Shown in pieces: positions 44,291 through 53,763 of a stretch of 64,000 nucleotides of DNA; position 1 is the stretch's first letter, and the number at the start of each line of letters is the position of its first letter. Below the pieces are notes generated by a model. The model saw only the letters and a list, made by a program, of their open reading frames with translations. It had not been told where the DNA came from and made no database searches. Origin of the DNA: Paenibacillus uliginis N3/975 (GTDB lineage: Bacteria; Bacillota; Bacilli; Paenibacillales; Paenibacillaceae); the NCBI RefSeq assembly GCF_900177425.1, contig NZ_LT840184.1, forward strand, positions 2,992,996 to 3,056,995. The letters run 5' to 3'. Position numbers and translations under genes: made by a program.

Positions 44291-44977
44291 ATGTCAAAAT
44301 ACGTCGAAATTGGTTACCCAATTTATGAAGGAATGCCTGTTTATCCAGGATTGCCAGAAGTGAAATTAGAGCCTAGAGAGCGCTTGGATAAAGGGGATGA
44401 CTGGAACGGAAGTGTGTTAAGCATGTATCTTCATGCCGGTACACATGTTGATGCCCCGTGGCATCATTTGAATAACGGTAAGGGAATAGATACTATTCCG
44501 ATTGAAGACTTCATCTACCGAAAACCACTATTAATCGATTGCCCGCTTGGCCCGAACGGCTTTATAACCATCGAAAAGCTCGAGGAATATGGTGAACTGT
44601 ATGAAGCGGATATTCTGGTCTTCAACACTGGCCATTGGAAACACCGGGATACGGATTTCGAGAAATACGCCAATAATTTCCCAGCTGTCTCTCCTGAAGC
44701 CGCCGAATACATCCGGACAAAGTTGCCAAACTGCAAAGCCGTGGCCATTGATACCTTGAGCATTGAAAATTTAACAGAAGCAAAAAGAAATGGCTATTTT
44801 GTCCACCATGCCTTCTTAGACCATGAAAAGTATAAAGAGCCGACAATGCTCATTTATGAAGACATTAACCCAGCGCCATTGGTCGGAAAAAAGCTCATTT
44901 CTGCCTTCACAGCACCACTTCGCATTAAAGACCATGATGCATCTGTCGTTAACGTCATCGTTGAAATTGAAGAATAA
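44291..44977 (+). CDS. Cyclase-family hydrolase (kynurenine formamidase-like)
   Basis: A 228-residue metal-dependent hydrolase of the bacterial cyclase/arylformamidase family. The metal-binding signature is HAGTHVDAP with H48, H52 and D54; further ligands are probably in DTLSIE and VHHAFLD. Members hydrolyse N-formylkynurenine or related amides. No tryptophan-catabolism genes are nearby, so the substrate is open. AGGAG lies six bases before the ATG. Confidence 0.9.
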   Translation: MSKYVEIGYPIYEGMPVYPGLPEVKLEPRERLDKGDDWNGSVLSMYLHAGTHVDAPWHHLNNGKGIDTIPIEDFIYRKPLLIDCPLGPNGFITIEKLEEYGELYEADILVFNTGHWKHRDTDFEKYANNFPAVSPEAAEYIRTKLPNCKAVAIDTLSIENLTEAKRNGYFVHHAFLDHEKYKEPTMLIYEDINPAPLVGKKLISAFTAPLRIKDHDASVVNVIVEIEE

Positions 44978-45118
44978 AAACCATTCCTGGGATAGGACAA
45001 GAAGTCCAGCGAACGCTCTTCAAGTGGATGTGGAATGAAGAAGATGCTAATACTGCATAATGACATTAATTGACTTGGGGTGATATTGATGGGAAGTGAA
45101 TGGCCTTGGTCTATAAAG

Positions 45119-45158
45119 AAGGACAGACGGCTTATAACAAGCTGTCTGTCCTTTTGTT
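45119..45158 (+). terminator. Intrinsic terminator
   Basis: AAGGACAGAC-GGCTT pairs with GCTGTCTGTCCTT, then TTGTTCTTTG. Confidence 0.8.
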
Positions 45159-45506
45159 CTTTGAAATATCTTATTACTCCGGATGTTTCATGAAAGCAAT
45201 GGAAACGAGTACACAAATACGGTAACTCCAAGCCACAATGGGGGGGGCAGGATCGGTTAAGTATAATTAGTTATGGAAAGGTACAAAGCACTTCCGGGCT
45301 TTAAGGATTATATTGATAACTTTTTCACCATCGATTTCCTGCCATTTATTTAGTCAAAGGGTTACTTAAGACTAAAATAATGAGCAATGTGACAATTATG
45401 TCATACTGAATTGAATATTGTTATGTTAATCGATGGGAATATATAGATGTCCCCCTTATACTGGAAAGTGTTAAACGAGTTTATTTCCGAAGGGGGATGT
45501 CCACTG

Positions 45507-46310
45507 ATGACTGATGTAGTTAAAGCAATAATACTTGGCATAATAGAGGGCTTAACTGAATTTTTACCGGTATCGTCTACTGGACATCTTATTTTAGCAG
45601 GCAATTTGCTTAGCTTTGAGGGAGACGCTGCAATAACTTTTAAAATTGTTATACAGTTGGGTGCAGTGATGGCAGTTCTAATTCTTTATTGGAAAAGGTA
45701 TTTGGAGATTGGGGCTAATCTGATTAGAATGGATTTTTCCCAAAGTAAAGGATTAAATGTAATTCATATGATTTTGGCTATGTTACCAGCATTAATCCTA
45801 TATCTTCTCTTCAAGGACACAATAAAAAGCCAATTATTCGGCCCAACCCCTGTCTTGATCGGTCTAGTTGTCGGTGGCTTGTTGATGATCATCGCAGCAC
45901 GGAGTAGGAGAACTGAAACCGCTGATACGATTGATGGGATAAATTATAAACAAGCTTTCGGGATTGGCCTGTTCCAATGTTTGGCTTTGTGGCCGGGATT
46001 TTCGAGATCGGGTTCGACGATTTCAGGTGGCCTTTTACTTGGCACTAGCCAAAAAGCCGCCGCAGATTTTACGTTCCTTATTTCCGTGCCTGTTATGTTT
46101 GGTGCAAGTTTGTTGGATTTATACGACAGTCGCGATTTGCTGAATTCTGACGATTTCTTTCTAATGATAATTGGCTTTACGACATCCTTTCTTGTGGCAA
46201 TGATTGCAGTAGTGACGTTCATCAAACTGATTAAGCGACTTCGATTGGAATGGTTTGCTCTATACCGTTTTGTCTTAGCAGCTCTCTTCTATTTAATCGT
46301 CATACAGTAA
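45507..46310 (+). CDS. uppP: Undecaprenyl-diphosphate phosphatase
   Basis: A 267-residue membrane enzyme that dephosphorylates undecaprenyl diphosphate for lipid-carrier recycling; extra copies raise bacitracin resistance. The two signatures are complete: IIEGLTEFLPVSSTGHLIL near residues 12-30 and LWPGFSRSGSTISGGLLLG near 168-186. Seven to eight membrane segments. The ATG at 45507 is chosen because GAAGGGGG lies nine bases upstream; an ATG 60 bases earlier has no site. Monocistronic. Confidence 0.95.
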   Translation: MTDVVKAIILGIIEGLTEFLPVSSTGHLILAGNLLSFEGDAAITFKIVIQLGAVMAVLILYWKRYLEIGANLIRMDFSQSKGLNVIHMILAMLPALILYLLFKDTIKSQLFGPTPVLIGLVVGGLLMIIAARSRRTETADTIDGINYKQAFGIGLFQCLALWPGFSRSGSTISGGLLLGTSQKAAADFTFLISVPVMFGASLLDLYDSRDLLNSDDFFLMIIGFTTSFLVAMIAVVTFIKLIKRLRLEWFALYRFVLAALFYLIVIQ

Positions 46311-46460
46311 CCACTGAAGTGTCACTTGATCAAATTCCTTATGAAATGAATTCAATTCAGGTTACTTTAGTAGGTACATATCTCGCACGTTATGGAACAA
46401 AGTTTAATCATTTTACGAGAGCAATACTAAGCCTACCTGATATTAATAGATTGGTGTTCC

Positions 46461-47097
46461 CACCGGACGGCGACGGATGCGTCGCTTGAATTCCGGCTCG
46501 GCGGCGTAAACGGCGAGCTTGTGAGCACCGCAGCCCTCAAGCAGACCGGCAGTGGCTGGATGAACTACGCAACGGCAGAGGCGGTCCTGAACCGAACGCT
46601 GACGGGCAAGCAGGCGTTGTATATCGTCATGAAAGGCAGCACCACCAGTTCGCTTCCATATATCGGAAACTTCGACTCGTTCACCTGGGGATATCAGAAG
46701 CTCCGCAGCGATTATGCCGATCTGGAGCTTGAAACCTAATGATGAATGGTCAACCGAGCTCAATCCGTCCAACCGGGGGCCGCTGAAGACGGAGCCGGGA
46801 AGAAGCGGACAGCAGGTCGCCAATACGTTTGACGGGGCTTGGCTGGCATACAAAGGCATGGACTTTGGCAGTGCGGGCGTTAATCGGCTATCCATCGAGT
46901 ATTCCGGAAACAGCACGAACCCCGGATTCTGCCGTCGAGGTTCGGCTTGGTGGCGTGAACGGCACTTTGGTCGGAACGATTCCGGTGCCGCCGACGGCAA
47001 GCGTGTGGGGAACCTACAAAGTCGCGACCGGCCAGCTGACGGAGACGCTTACGGGCGTACATGACGTCTATCTCGTTTTAACGAACACATACGGTAA
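46461..47097 (+). pseudogene. Tandem CBM6-like fragments of a glycoside hydrolase
   Basis: A GC-rich patch without a start. It reads TDASLEFRLGGVNGELV through to a YIGNFDSFTWGYQKL region (first module, stop at 46739). After a frame change it continues NDEWSTELNPSNRG, then FDGAWLAYKGMDFG, and after a second change DSAVEVRLGGVNGTLVGTI and TLTGVHDVYLVLTN. These are carbohydrate-binding module 6-type repeats. Both ends are lost and module A copy 8 starts right after it. Confidence 0.7.
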
Positions 47098-47103
47098 GGA
47101 TTG

Positions 47104-47240
47104 TTGTCGGAGGACAAGAACATACATGCATACGAAGTCACGGATATCGCGGCTTTTTTGATTTAACGATGTAAGTTCTTGTCACGAGCTAAGGACAAGA
47201 ACTTACTATATTCTTAGCCGATTAGATGATTATTTAATGT
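47104..47240. repeat. Module A repeat, copy 8
   Basis: TTGTCGGAGGACAAGAAC start, a degraded CGCGG-T6 stem, CGATGTAAGTTCTTGTC palindrome with complement (a few mismatches), then ATTAGATGATTATTTAAT. Most like copy 1. Confidence 0.8.
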
Positions 47241-47457
47241 TACTTAATATCGGCAGTTGTTAAGTGAACCGGAAAATACTTTAGATATATCACTTAAGTT
47301 ACGTCTATTTCCGAGTATGATTTGAAATGAAGTACTACAACAAAATAGAGGGAATTGAATTGATTACCGGTTTTGAAACGTCTGTCCGGCATCAGAAACT
47401 TCGATCATCGAAGGGAAGAATGCGCAGCGTGCTCCCAACCTTCAATTATTCGGACGT

Positions 47458-47545
47458 CGTGCGGTTTATCAAATGGATGCTGATTGGGATCAAAGACAAT
47501 GGGAAGGGTATCTCTGAAGAGGACGTTCCACTGGCACTGCTTATG
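47458..47545 (+). pseudogene. Possible histidine-kinase remnant
   Basis: Within a short frame, GIKDNGKGISEEDVP resembles the G1 box of a HATPase domain. No other kinase motif survives, and it overlaps the 3' end of the opposite YafY gene. Confidence 0.3.
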
Positions 47546-48503
47546 GGCAGTATAAGCTTAATCTCTCTTGTAAACCTTCTAAGACTTTTTCTGGTATCTC
47601 GCTGACCTTGATATCTCCACCTAGGAAAAGCAGCCAATTTGTTATTTCGGTTAATTCTTCTGAATTATGAACATTGATAAAAGTCTTTAAGATGGCCGTA
47701 GTTTGGTAAGGATTTGTATATGAAATTGAAAACTTTAAAGGATGGTATTTTTTGAACTGGGAAATCGCCTTTGGACCAAGTTCAAGGACAAGGTTGATTA
47801 CTTCTTCCTGCTTACTTAGTTGTTCTAAAATCTTTTTCTTCCTTACTCTTTTTTTCGTAGGGTATGGTTTTACATTGGTGAGATTATCGACAGGAAAAAT
47901 CCGCCTCTTTTCTTCCTCTAAGTCAAAGCCTTCAATAAGCCATAAGCTTTTTTCACGATAAAGGTGCAAGAGATAAATGGGATAAGACTTTATCTCCTTC
48001 TCTTCTTCGATGGAAACCAATAAATAGCTGTCCAAGAGAAGGATTTGGATGAGTTTTTCTAACATAGGATGGGGCAGATCTGACAGATCGAGAAGGTCGG
48101 GATTATGGGGGTTGGTTCCTTCAAAAAGCAATATTTGATTTAAAAGAACAAGGTCATCTTGCTGGTTTTCTGAGATGAGGCCTAGTAATTTTTCAGCTAA
48201 AGACTGACGACTCTTCAGATATGGGAGCTGTTGATTTCTTGTAGCCATAAAGGCAATAAACAGAGCTTTAATTTCATTATCGGTAAAGCGGACCGTGGGC
48301 AGGACAGAGTTGTTCATGACAAAATAACCCCCATCCCTCCCAACTTCAGCGATAAGCGGCATCCCCATAGCTTCAATTTCTCGGATATCTCGAATAGCTG
48401 TCGAACGAGAGATGTTAAATTCTCGCATGATTTCAGAAATGGTAAAGTGGGCACGATTGTTGATATACCGCATGATAATATTAATCCTTTCAACTTTTTT
48501 CAT
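47541..48503 (-). CDS. YafY-family regulator (HTH + WYL)
   Basis: A 320-residue regulator with an N-terminal DeoR-like winged helix (about 1-60: HFTISEIMREFNISRSTAIR) and a central WYL ligand-sensing domain (about 135-230), followed by a C-terminal WCX-like extension. It is divergent from a GyrI-like gene 110 bases away, and YafY proteins commonly control just such a neighbour. The 3' end overlaps a decayed kinase fragment, but the C-terminal sequence still looks complete. Confidence 0.88.
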   Translation of the reverse strand: MKKVERINIIMRYINNRAHFTISEIMREFNISRSTAIRDIREIEAMGMPLIAEVGRDGGYFVMNNSVLPTVRFTDNEIKALFIAFMATRNQQLPYLKSRQSLAEKLLGLISENQQDDLVLLNQILLFEGTNPHNPDLLDLSDLPHPMLEKLIQILLLDSYLLVSIEEEKEIKSYPIYLLHLYREKSLWLIEGFDLEEEKRRIFPVDNLTNVKPYPTKKRVRKKKILEQLSKQEEVINLVLELGPKAISQFKKYHPLKFSISYTNPYQTTAILKTFINVHNSEELTEITNWLLFLGGDIKVSEIPEKVLEGLQERLSLYCP

Positions 48504-48613
48504 CGGGTCCCCCTAAACAGTATCATTTTTTGACATGATTTAAGGCTATTATAAACCCATCAAGTGAAAAGACAAATCATTTGATAAATTTAAAAAAGAG
48601 GAAGGTTTTGAAT

Positions 48614-49093
48614 ATGGAAAATTATATCTTTTTGGAAAAAGACAGCTTTATCGTTTTAGGTATTGGAACTGAGCTTAAGAGCGATTATACAGACTATGCT
48701 GGCATAAACAAGGAGAAAGCAGACTTTTGGGAGGCAGTGAAACAAGATGGAAGGCTTGACACTTTAAAGGCCATAGCCGCAAATGACTACATTTTAGCCG
48801 TGAACGAAGCGGTGAATAACAAAATGATGCATTATGCTGGCGTCATGACAGAGGCATCGGTACCAGAAGCAACCAGAGTTATTCAATTTCCTAAAGGGGA
48901 ATACCTAGTTGTAAAAGGGGAAGGGAAGACGGCTGATGAGTTGAGTAATAAGCTTACTGGCATTGCCTTTGGTCAAGTCTTGCCGGAAGCAAAAAAATAT
49001 GCCTATGTTGGTGGGCCAAATGCAACGGTTGAGATGGGGCAGCGAAACGGCTCAGTATTTGGTGAAATGTGGATTCCTGTTGTTAGGAAATAA
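48614..49093 (+). CDS. GyrI-like effector-binding protein
   Basis: A 159-residue protein of the GyrI-like/AraC effector-binding superfamily with no DNA-binding domain. The beta-strand pattern, with YIFLEKDSFIVLGIG at the start, GEYLVVKGEG in the middle and SVFGEMWIPV at the end, fits. Such proteins bind small molecules or hydrolyse cyclopropanoids. GAGGAAGG lies seven bases before the ATG at 48614. It is divergent from the YafY regulator, its likely controller. Confidence 0.8.
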   Translation: MENYIFLEKDSFIVLGIGTELKSDYTDYAGINKEKADFWEAVKQDGRLDTLKAIAANDYILAVNEAVNNKMMHYAGVMTEASVPEATRVIQFPKGEYLVVKGEGKTADELSNKLTGIAFGQVLPEAKKYAYVGGPNATVEMGQRNGSVFGEMWIPVVRK

Positions 49094-49179
49094 AGGGATA
49101 AGTGAATGCTTTCGATGCGAGTTTTGCTCGAAGTAGGTTCTAAGAAGTAACGCTCGTAAAACTTTTAGGAGGGATGAAC

Positions 49180-49644
49180 ATGTCCAATATCGTTGATTTT
49201 AAAAATGTGTCTACGGTTGGTTTAGAGTCTTCACCCGTAGCAGAAGCGCTTGCTGGTTTACGAGCGAATGAAGCCCGTTACTTTATGAACAAATATAAGC
49301 ATCAGTTTACGGTTACACCAGCTAGCGAAAGCCAGGAGACCCTTGATTATGTGAACCGAATTTTGAAAGAAGAACGTGATATTGAGTTTGCGGCCAAACC
49401 TTTAGAGACGTCGCGTTTTCAAGTGGAAAATATCAAATTTGCCTATGTCTTTTATGAGGATGGTCTTGTGGTCAACGTCATGTATACGGTGGATGACCCT
49501 AAGAAGCGGGCCGTTGGTTTTAAGCTTTCTGAGCTGATGGAGGTACCAACGGAGTTAGAAGGGAAGTTCAAGTTTGCTAGGCAGAAGTCTAAATTAGCTG
49601 GAACCATTCGGGGCTCGTTTTTTGTAATTAAAGGAGAATATTAA
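49180..49644 (+). CDS. Unrecognised protein downstream of GyrI-like gene
   Basis: A 154-residue soluble protein without a family name known to me. Beta-rich centre (RFQVENIKFAYVFYEDGLVV) and a basic C terminus. It starts at 49180, with AGGAGGG six bases upstream; the ATG at 49174 overlaps that site. It lies 86 bases after the GyrI-like gene on the same strand with no terminator between, so the two are probably one operon under YafY control. Confidence 0.65.
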   Translation: MSNIVDFKNVSTVGLESSPVAEALAGLRANEARYFMNKYKHQFTVTPASESQETLDYVNRILKEERDIEFAAKPLETSRFQVENIKFAYVFYEDGLVVNVMYTVDDPKKRAVGFKLSELMEVPTELEGKFKFARQKSKLAGTIRGSFFVIKGEY

Positions 49645-49678
49645 AGTATTACCAAGAAGTGCATTGTGATGTTAGTAA

Positions 49679-49812
49679 TTGTCCGACGACAAGAACATAG
49701 AGACTTTGAAAGCCGCATAAATTGCGGTTTTTTTTGTTTTAAGTATATAAGTTCTTGTCGTAACTCAATGACAAGAACTTATATTCATAGCCGAATAGAT
49801 GATTGTTTAATG
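49679..49812. repeat. Module A repeat, copy 9
   Basis: TTGTCCGACGACAAGAAC start, GCCGCATAAATTGCGG-T8 terminator, AAGTATATAAGTTCTTGTC palindrome with GACAAGAACTTATA arm, then a TAGATGATTGTTTA end. Confidence 0.85.
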
Positions 49813-49843
49813 TTAATCGATCTCGGCAGTCCATTAAACTATA

Positions 49844-49863
49844 AACTAACGGGCAGATTAGTT
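49844..49863. repeat. Module B hairpin, copy 15
   Basis: AACTAA-CGGGCAGA-TTAGTT, six-base perfect stem, identical to copy 1. Confidence 0.8.
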
Positions 49864-50047
49864 GAAGATGAAGCGCGGTGAACCGTACCACAAATAGTGG
49901 TAAAGCCGAAAATGATTATAAAGGTTGAAGCGGCATTGATAAATATGCTTTTGGGGGATTAAGCGTAGTTTAAGCCTATAACCTCTTGTATAATGAAACT
50001 ATCTTATTTGGAAAATTACAATGCCTAAAAGAAAGTGGGAGAAGAAC

Positions 50048-50536
50048 ATGTACATAAGCAAATGGTGGGGAGATTTAATTGGCGGTTCCGATGATTCGCT
50101 GGCATTAATAGACTATTTGGAACAATTGGACTCAACGGATGTGACGCTCAATCAGATTTTAAAGGACTTGGGTTTCGATGTTCTGCTTTCCGAGGGAGAC
50201 TTGAAAAACGGCGGAAGTATTGGATATGATATGAAAAGTGCTAACGGCACGTTTCGGGTAGAACTTGATATTGCCTGCAGTGCTCTAATCGATCTTTCAG
50301 CCATTGTGTTGGAGTCTCTTAAATCAGGCTATGTCGATTTGCATGATTTGGATGAGGCTAGGCAGCCGTGCAAACTTTATATTGATGCCTCCGAAGAAAA
50401 AAGAAACCTGCTTCGGGATGAACTGTACAAGTTTTCCCGTAATCCGCTGGCTTACGATTTAGCCGAGCTTGTTCCGGCCGATGATATGAGGGAGCTTGCG
50501 GAAAAGGCAAAAATGATCGCAGATGAGCTGTTATAA
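50048..50536 (+). CDS. Orphan 162-residue protein, possible immunity type
   Basis: Acidic, mixed alpha/beta: MYISKWWGDLIGGSDDS, a DVLLSEGDLKNGGSIGY centre, and a helical C terminus. No family named with certainty. GGGAGA lies seven bases before the ATG at 50048. Acidic single genes of this size beside repeats are often immunity proteins of contact-dependent toxins, but no toxin partner is adjacent, so this is a guess. Confidence 0.55.
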   Translation: MYISKWWGDLIGGSDDSLALIDYLEQLDSTDVTLNQILKDLGFDVLLSEGDLKNGGSIGYDMKSANGTFRVELDIACSALIDLSAIVLESLKSGYVDLHDLDEARQPCKLYIDASEEKRNLLRDELYKFSRNPLAYDLAELVPADDMRELAEKAKMIADELL

Positions 50537-50620
50537 GTTTACCCAGCTCATTACAAGACGACCGCAGAAGGCTTTCGAATATTTCGGTACATTTAAGGAA
50601 ACACGTTATGATAGCATTCA

Positions 50621-50646
50621 TTGAACTAACGGAAATAATAGTTGAA
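50621..50646. repeat. Module B hairpin, copy 16
   Basis: AACTA and TAGTT arms around ACGGAAATAA. Confidence 0.6.
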
Positions 50647-51040
50647 TCACCTACAATCAGGCGGTCGAGTACTTCGACGGCCTTCTGTTCATGTTATGAA
50701 GGTTTGGTCTTAGCCTTTCAATATGGGAAGGTTTAGCGATTTCGCGCCGCGCAGGATTTTTCGCCGATAGACCCGTTAAGCTAAACCGTATCATAAGTAA
50801 CTGCGGAAAATTATAGGAATAACTAATTTTTTTACTTCTATCTTAGTTGAAGGTCAATCAAAATTGGATATAATTAGGGTAATTAAAATGGAAATATGTA
50901 TGAGGGCTCAAATAATTGAGCCCTCATACGTATTTCTTAAAAGCATTATTTACTTTCTTCCTATTATCAGCGCACTCAGCTCTTTAGCGCAGAGCTTCTC
51001 CATGATTCGACCACAGAGATGCTTACTCCAATTGTCAAAC
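50647..51040. other. Stretch without a recognised gene
   Basis: Contains a perfect 14-base hairpin at 50898-50929 (GTATGAGGGCTCAA with its complement), probably a transcription stop for the leftward stalk-domain gene. Otherwise nothing recognised. Confidence 0.45.
50898..50929. terminator. Perfect hairpin near end of stalk-domain gene
   Basis: Arms 50898-50911 and 50916-50929, four-base loop; only a weak T tract on either side. Confidence 0.55.
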
Positions 51041-52054
51041 TCAATAAATATTTTCCCAAGAATACGATCTATATGGAGATGGTGTGACATAAAGAGAAGT
51101 GTCCTTTTTAACAAATGTGATATATGCTTCACCCTTCTCTGTGGACGATACCCATTTGTATTCCTCTCGAAGAGTACCTTTACCTGATAATACTCCAGGA
51201 CCACCAAATATTTTGACCACTTCATCATAGGTCATGTCTTCTTTAATAGTAGCAGTACTTTCGGCTGTAACATCTGGGTAGCTTAAAATAGGTAGATCCT
51301 TTCCCTTATATATCATCATATTTAAATAATTTGTTTTAATGGGCCCTGATATTATAATTTCATTGAAGCCATCACGGAAAGCTTCTGGGGCTCCAAATAA
51401 GTCAACACTAGGCTTTTTAGCAAAAAGATAATCAAGATCGATTGAGTTGAAATGATCAGCATCAAGAGCTAGGAATTTTTCATAATTGACTGTAGGCTTA
51501 CCAAAATCTTTCACCTTACGCAATTCTTTATCATATACATCCTTTTCAAAATCAGATGGGATTAAGTTCACGCCTAAACTAGAAATATATATATCTTTGT
51601 TTTGGTAATCTGAGCGGACATCTATACCAAGCAATTCACCTATAAATCTTAAGGGGACAACAGTTCTTCCATTAATAATCTGACTAGGTACATCTGATTG
51701 AATATGTACTACATCTTCTTGACTGTATTTATACAAATAAGAGCTGGGAGTTTTAATAGCCGTTTTTTGACCAATTTGTAAGGTAACAGTGTAGTTAATG
51801 TTTCCGATAGAGTAAACAATATTAACGACTTTCTTTTTCGGATCCCATTTTACATCATTACCTAAATATTCAGATATAAATCGAAGTGGCACAAGAGTGC
51901 GGCCATTTTTTATTATAGGTTTCTGATCCAATACTACTTCTTTAGTGTTTACAAATACTTTAATAGTATCATCAGCACTAGCGGTATTATAAGATGTAAA
52001 AAATAGAGTTGTCGTAATGAAAGCTATTAAAACAAAATTTAATCTTTTAAACAT
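51041..52054 (-). CDS. Secreted protein with copper-amine-oxidase-like stalk domain
   Basis: A 337-residue exported protein. Signal peptide MFKRLNFVLIAFITTTLFFT ends near NTASA. Residues about 30-155 form a stalk domain with two repeats of the KNGRTLVPLRFISEYLG / INGRTVVPLRFIGELLG motif. Despite the name, these domains bind no copper and serve as cell-surface structural modules. The rest is unrecognised but ends in a DMTYDEVVKIFGGPGVLSGK segment like SmpA/OmlA repeats. Ribosome site AGGAGA lies nine bases before the ATG. Confidence 0.82.
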   Translation of the reverse strand: MFKRLNFVLIAFITTTLFFTSYNTASADDTIKVFVNTKEVVLDQKPIIKNGRTLVPLRFISEYLGNDVKWDPKKKVVNIVYSIGNINYTVTLQIGQKTAIKTPSSYLYKYSQEDVVHIQSDVPSQIINGRTVVPLRFIGELLGIDVRSDYQNKDIYISSLGVNLIPSDFEKDVYDKELRKVKDFGKPTVNYEKFLALDADHFNSIDLDYLFAKKPSVDLFGAPEAFRDGFNEIIISGPIKTNYLNMMIYKGKDLPILSYPDVTAESTATIKEDMTYDEVVKIFGGPGVLSGKGTLREEYKWVSSTEKGEAYITFVKKDTSLYVTPSPYRSYSWENIY

Positions 52055-52135
52055 TTTTCTCTTCTCCTAAACAATAATTTATTATAAACGCCTCAATAAG
52101 AGCTGTTCAAAAAAAAAAAATATCTCTCTCTTCTC

Positions 52136-52903
52136 GTGTTTAATCTACAAAACCTATGGCCGAAAGGTTACAGTTGCAGTACAGGTAAAGATTGTGGGTT
52201 TGTCATATGGAAAGACTTCCGTGGTGTGAATATCAATCTTAAAAAAGCAAAGGCCCTTGCAGAAGGTAGAGAGATCCTGATTAAAAATATCCCTGGTAAG
52301 GAGGGGAAAGCATCGTACGATCTTTATTTGAAGCTCCTTCCGGATGGGAAGTTCGATACTCGTTTTCCGACCGTAGATGATGAGAGCTTGGGAGACTGTC
52401 CGAAATGTGGAAAAGCTATTGTAGAAGGTAGCAAGATATTTGGTTGCAGTGGTTGGAAAGAAGGCTGTAATTTTAGAATAGGGAAGACGTTCCGCAGAAT
52501 TGACATGCCTGCTGCAGCGGTAAAATCACTCTTAGTTGGTAGGAAAGTTCTTATGAAAGGATTCCAGAGTGAAAAAGGTTCCTATGACTTAGTCCTTTAT
52601 ATTGAGAACTATGAGTTGAAGAGTCGTTTTCCGGATCCTTCAGAGCTTAGTTTGGGGGTATGTCCGATCTGTAAAAAACACGTTGTTGAGAGGTCTACTT
52701 TTTTCAGCTGCAGTAACGCTAAATGCTCATTCCGTTTGCCAAAAACCTTTCTGGAGCAAACGATCAAAGCATCACAAATGAAAAAATTGCTTAGGTCCGG
52801 AAAGACGGATCTCATTGAAGGATTAAAAGGTGGGAAGCACGGAACGTTTGATACTAGGCTTGGTTACGATAGGGAAAACAATCGGTATTCATTTGTTAAA
52901 TAG
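52136..52903 (+). CDS. Topoisomerase C-terminal-repeat protein, probably N-truncated
   Basis: About 255 residues made only of topoisomerase III C-terminal repeats: CGFVIWKDFRGVNINLKKAK, CPKCGKAIVEGSKIFGC, CNFRIGKTFRRIDM, CPICKKHVVERSTFFSC and CSFRLPKTFLEQTI, i.e. zinc-ribbon modules alternating with helical units. The Toprim and catalytic Tyr domains are absent. The GTG at 52136 lacks a good ribosome site and the first repeat is cut, so this is likely a remnant of a topB-like gene, though a free-standing nucleic-acid-binding protein is possible. Confidence 0.65.
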   Translation: MFNLQNLWPKGYSCSTGKDCGFVIWKDFRGVNINLKKAKALAEGREILIKNIPGKEGKASYDLYLKLLPDGKFDTRFPTVDDESLGDCPKCGKAIVEGSKIFGCSGWKEGCNFRIGKTFRRIDMPAAAVKSLLVGRKVLMKGFQSEKGSYDLVLYIENYELKSRFPDPSELSLGVCPICKKHVVERSTFFSCSNAKCSFRLPKTFLEQTIKASQMKKLLRSGKTDLIEGLKGGKHGTFDTRLGYDRENNRYSFVK

Positions 52904-52949
52904 CTTGTAGGAGTTCATTACACGCTAATCATACAGAGTTTAAGAAGTC

Positions 52950-52980
52950 GAGACTCCATATAATGGAGTCTCATTTTTTC
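52950..52980 (+). terminator. Intrinsic terminator
   Basis: GAGACTCCAT with ATGGAGTCTC (four-base loop or less) then ATTTTTTC. Confidence 0.9.
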
Positions 52981-53310
52981 ATGGATTAGCCGAGAACACT
53001 CGTGATTTCAATCATGAGAACTGCTTTGGATAAAGCGTTTCCATGACACGTTAAATATCCGATATATGTTATTCTTAATAGTAAGCACAGATCTGGAAAT
53101 ACATCCAAAATCAGAAAGAGAGGTGAAACGGTGACCATGTCTTTACGCAGAATAAAATCTTGAAAAAGAACATCAGGGTTCTCTTTTACCGATAAGATTT
53201 TTAACCGTAGGAACTACGGGATAACCTAATCAATCATAGAACGATGGGTTTCTTTATTTAGGAATCTCGTGGCTTTAGTCATGAAGATAAAAGGGGATTG
53301 ATTCTTTCAA
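52981..53310. other. Leader region with possible short peptide
   Basis: No full gene. AGAGAGGTG at about 53120 precedes GTG-ACC-ATG (53131), which reads MSLRRIKS and stops. A CCGTAG-GAA-CTACGG hairpin follows (about 53203-53219). It might be a leader for the next gene; weak evidence. Confidence 0.3.
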
Positions 53311-53763
53311 ATGGAACTCGATCTGTATGAACTCCAGTATTTGCTATCGAGATTTCCGGATAAAAGCGATGATGAGAGAGTTTGTTTGTTGAGAAGGAAG
53401 ATTGAAAGATGGATAGAAGAGGAACTAAAACAATCAGATGAGAGTTTGAACTGGTTTAAGGATCCATTAAACCAACACACAGCGCTCAAAGAATTTTTGG
53501 AAATACCCTATAATATCAGGAGCATGAGTATCAGGGAACTTTTTCCCATTTATGAGAAACCGATATACATACGATTACGTAACATTCTTACTCGCCGTGG
53601 GTTTGGAGTAGTAGAAGATTTACTTGAACTCACCGTGTACCAATTCAAATGCCTTCGCGGTGTAGGGGTTAGTGGCCAAATAGCAATTCTCCAGACCCTC
53701 CTTGGGCATACCACTCAAGCAGATCCTCACGATATGGAAAGAGGAGAGAATCTACACGGATAA
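53311..53763 (+). CDS. Protein with RNA-polymerase alpha-CTD-like domain
   Basis: A 150-residue protein. Residues about 72-132 match the pattern of the alpha C-terminal domain of RNA polymerase: SIRELFPIYEKPIYIRLRN, then ILTRRGFGVVEDLLELT and FKCLRGVGVSGQIAILQTLL, the two helix-hairpin-helix units. The N-terminal 70 residues are charged and helical. Small alpha-CTD-like proteins can bind DNA or compete with alpha; the role here is unknown. No clear ribosome site: GGGG lies far upstream. Overlaps a colicin-like frame at its 3' end. Confidence 0.6.
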   Translation: MELDLYELQYLLSRFPDKSDDERVCLLRRKIERWIEEELKQSDESLNWFKDPLNQHTALKEFLEIPYNIRSMSIRELFPIYEKPIYIRLRNILTRRGFGVVEDLLELTVYQFKCLRGVGVSGQIAILQTLLGHTTQADPHDMERGENLHG

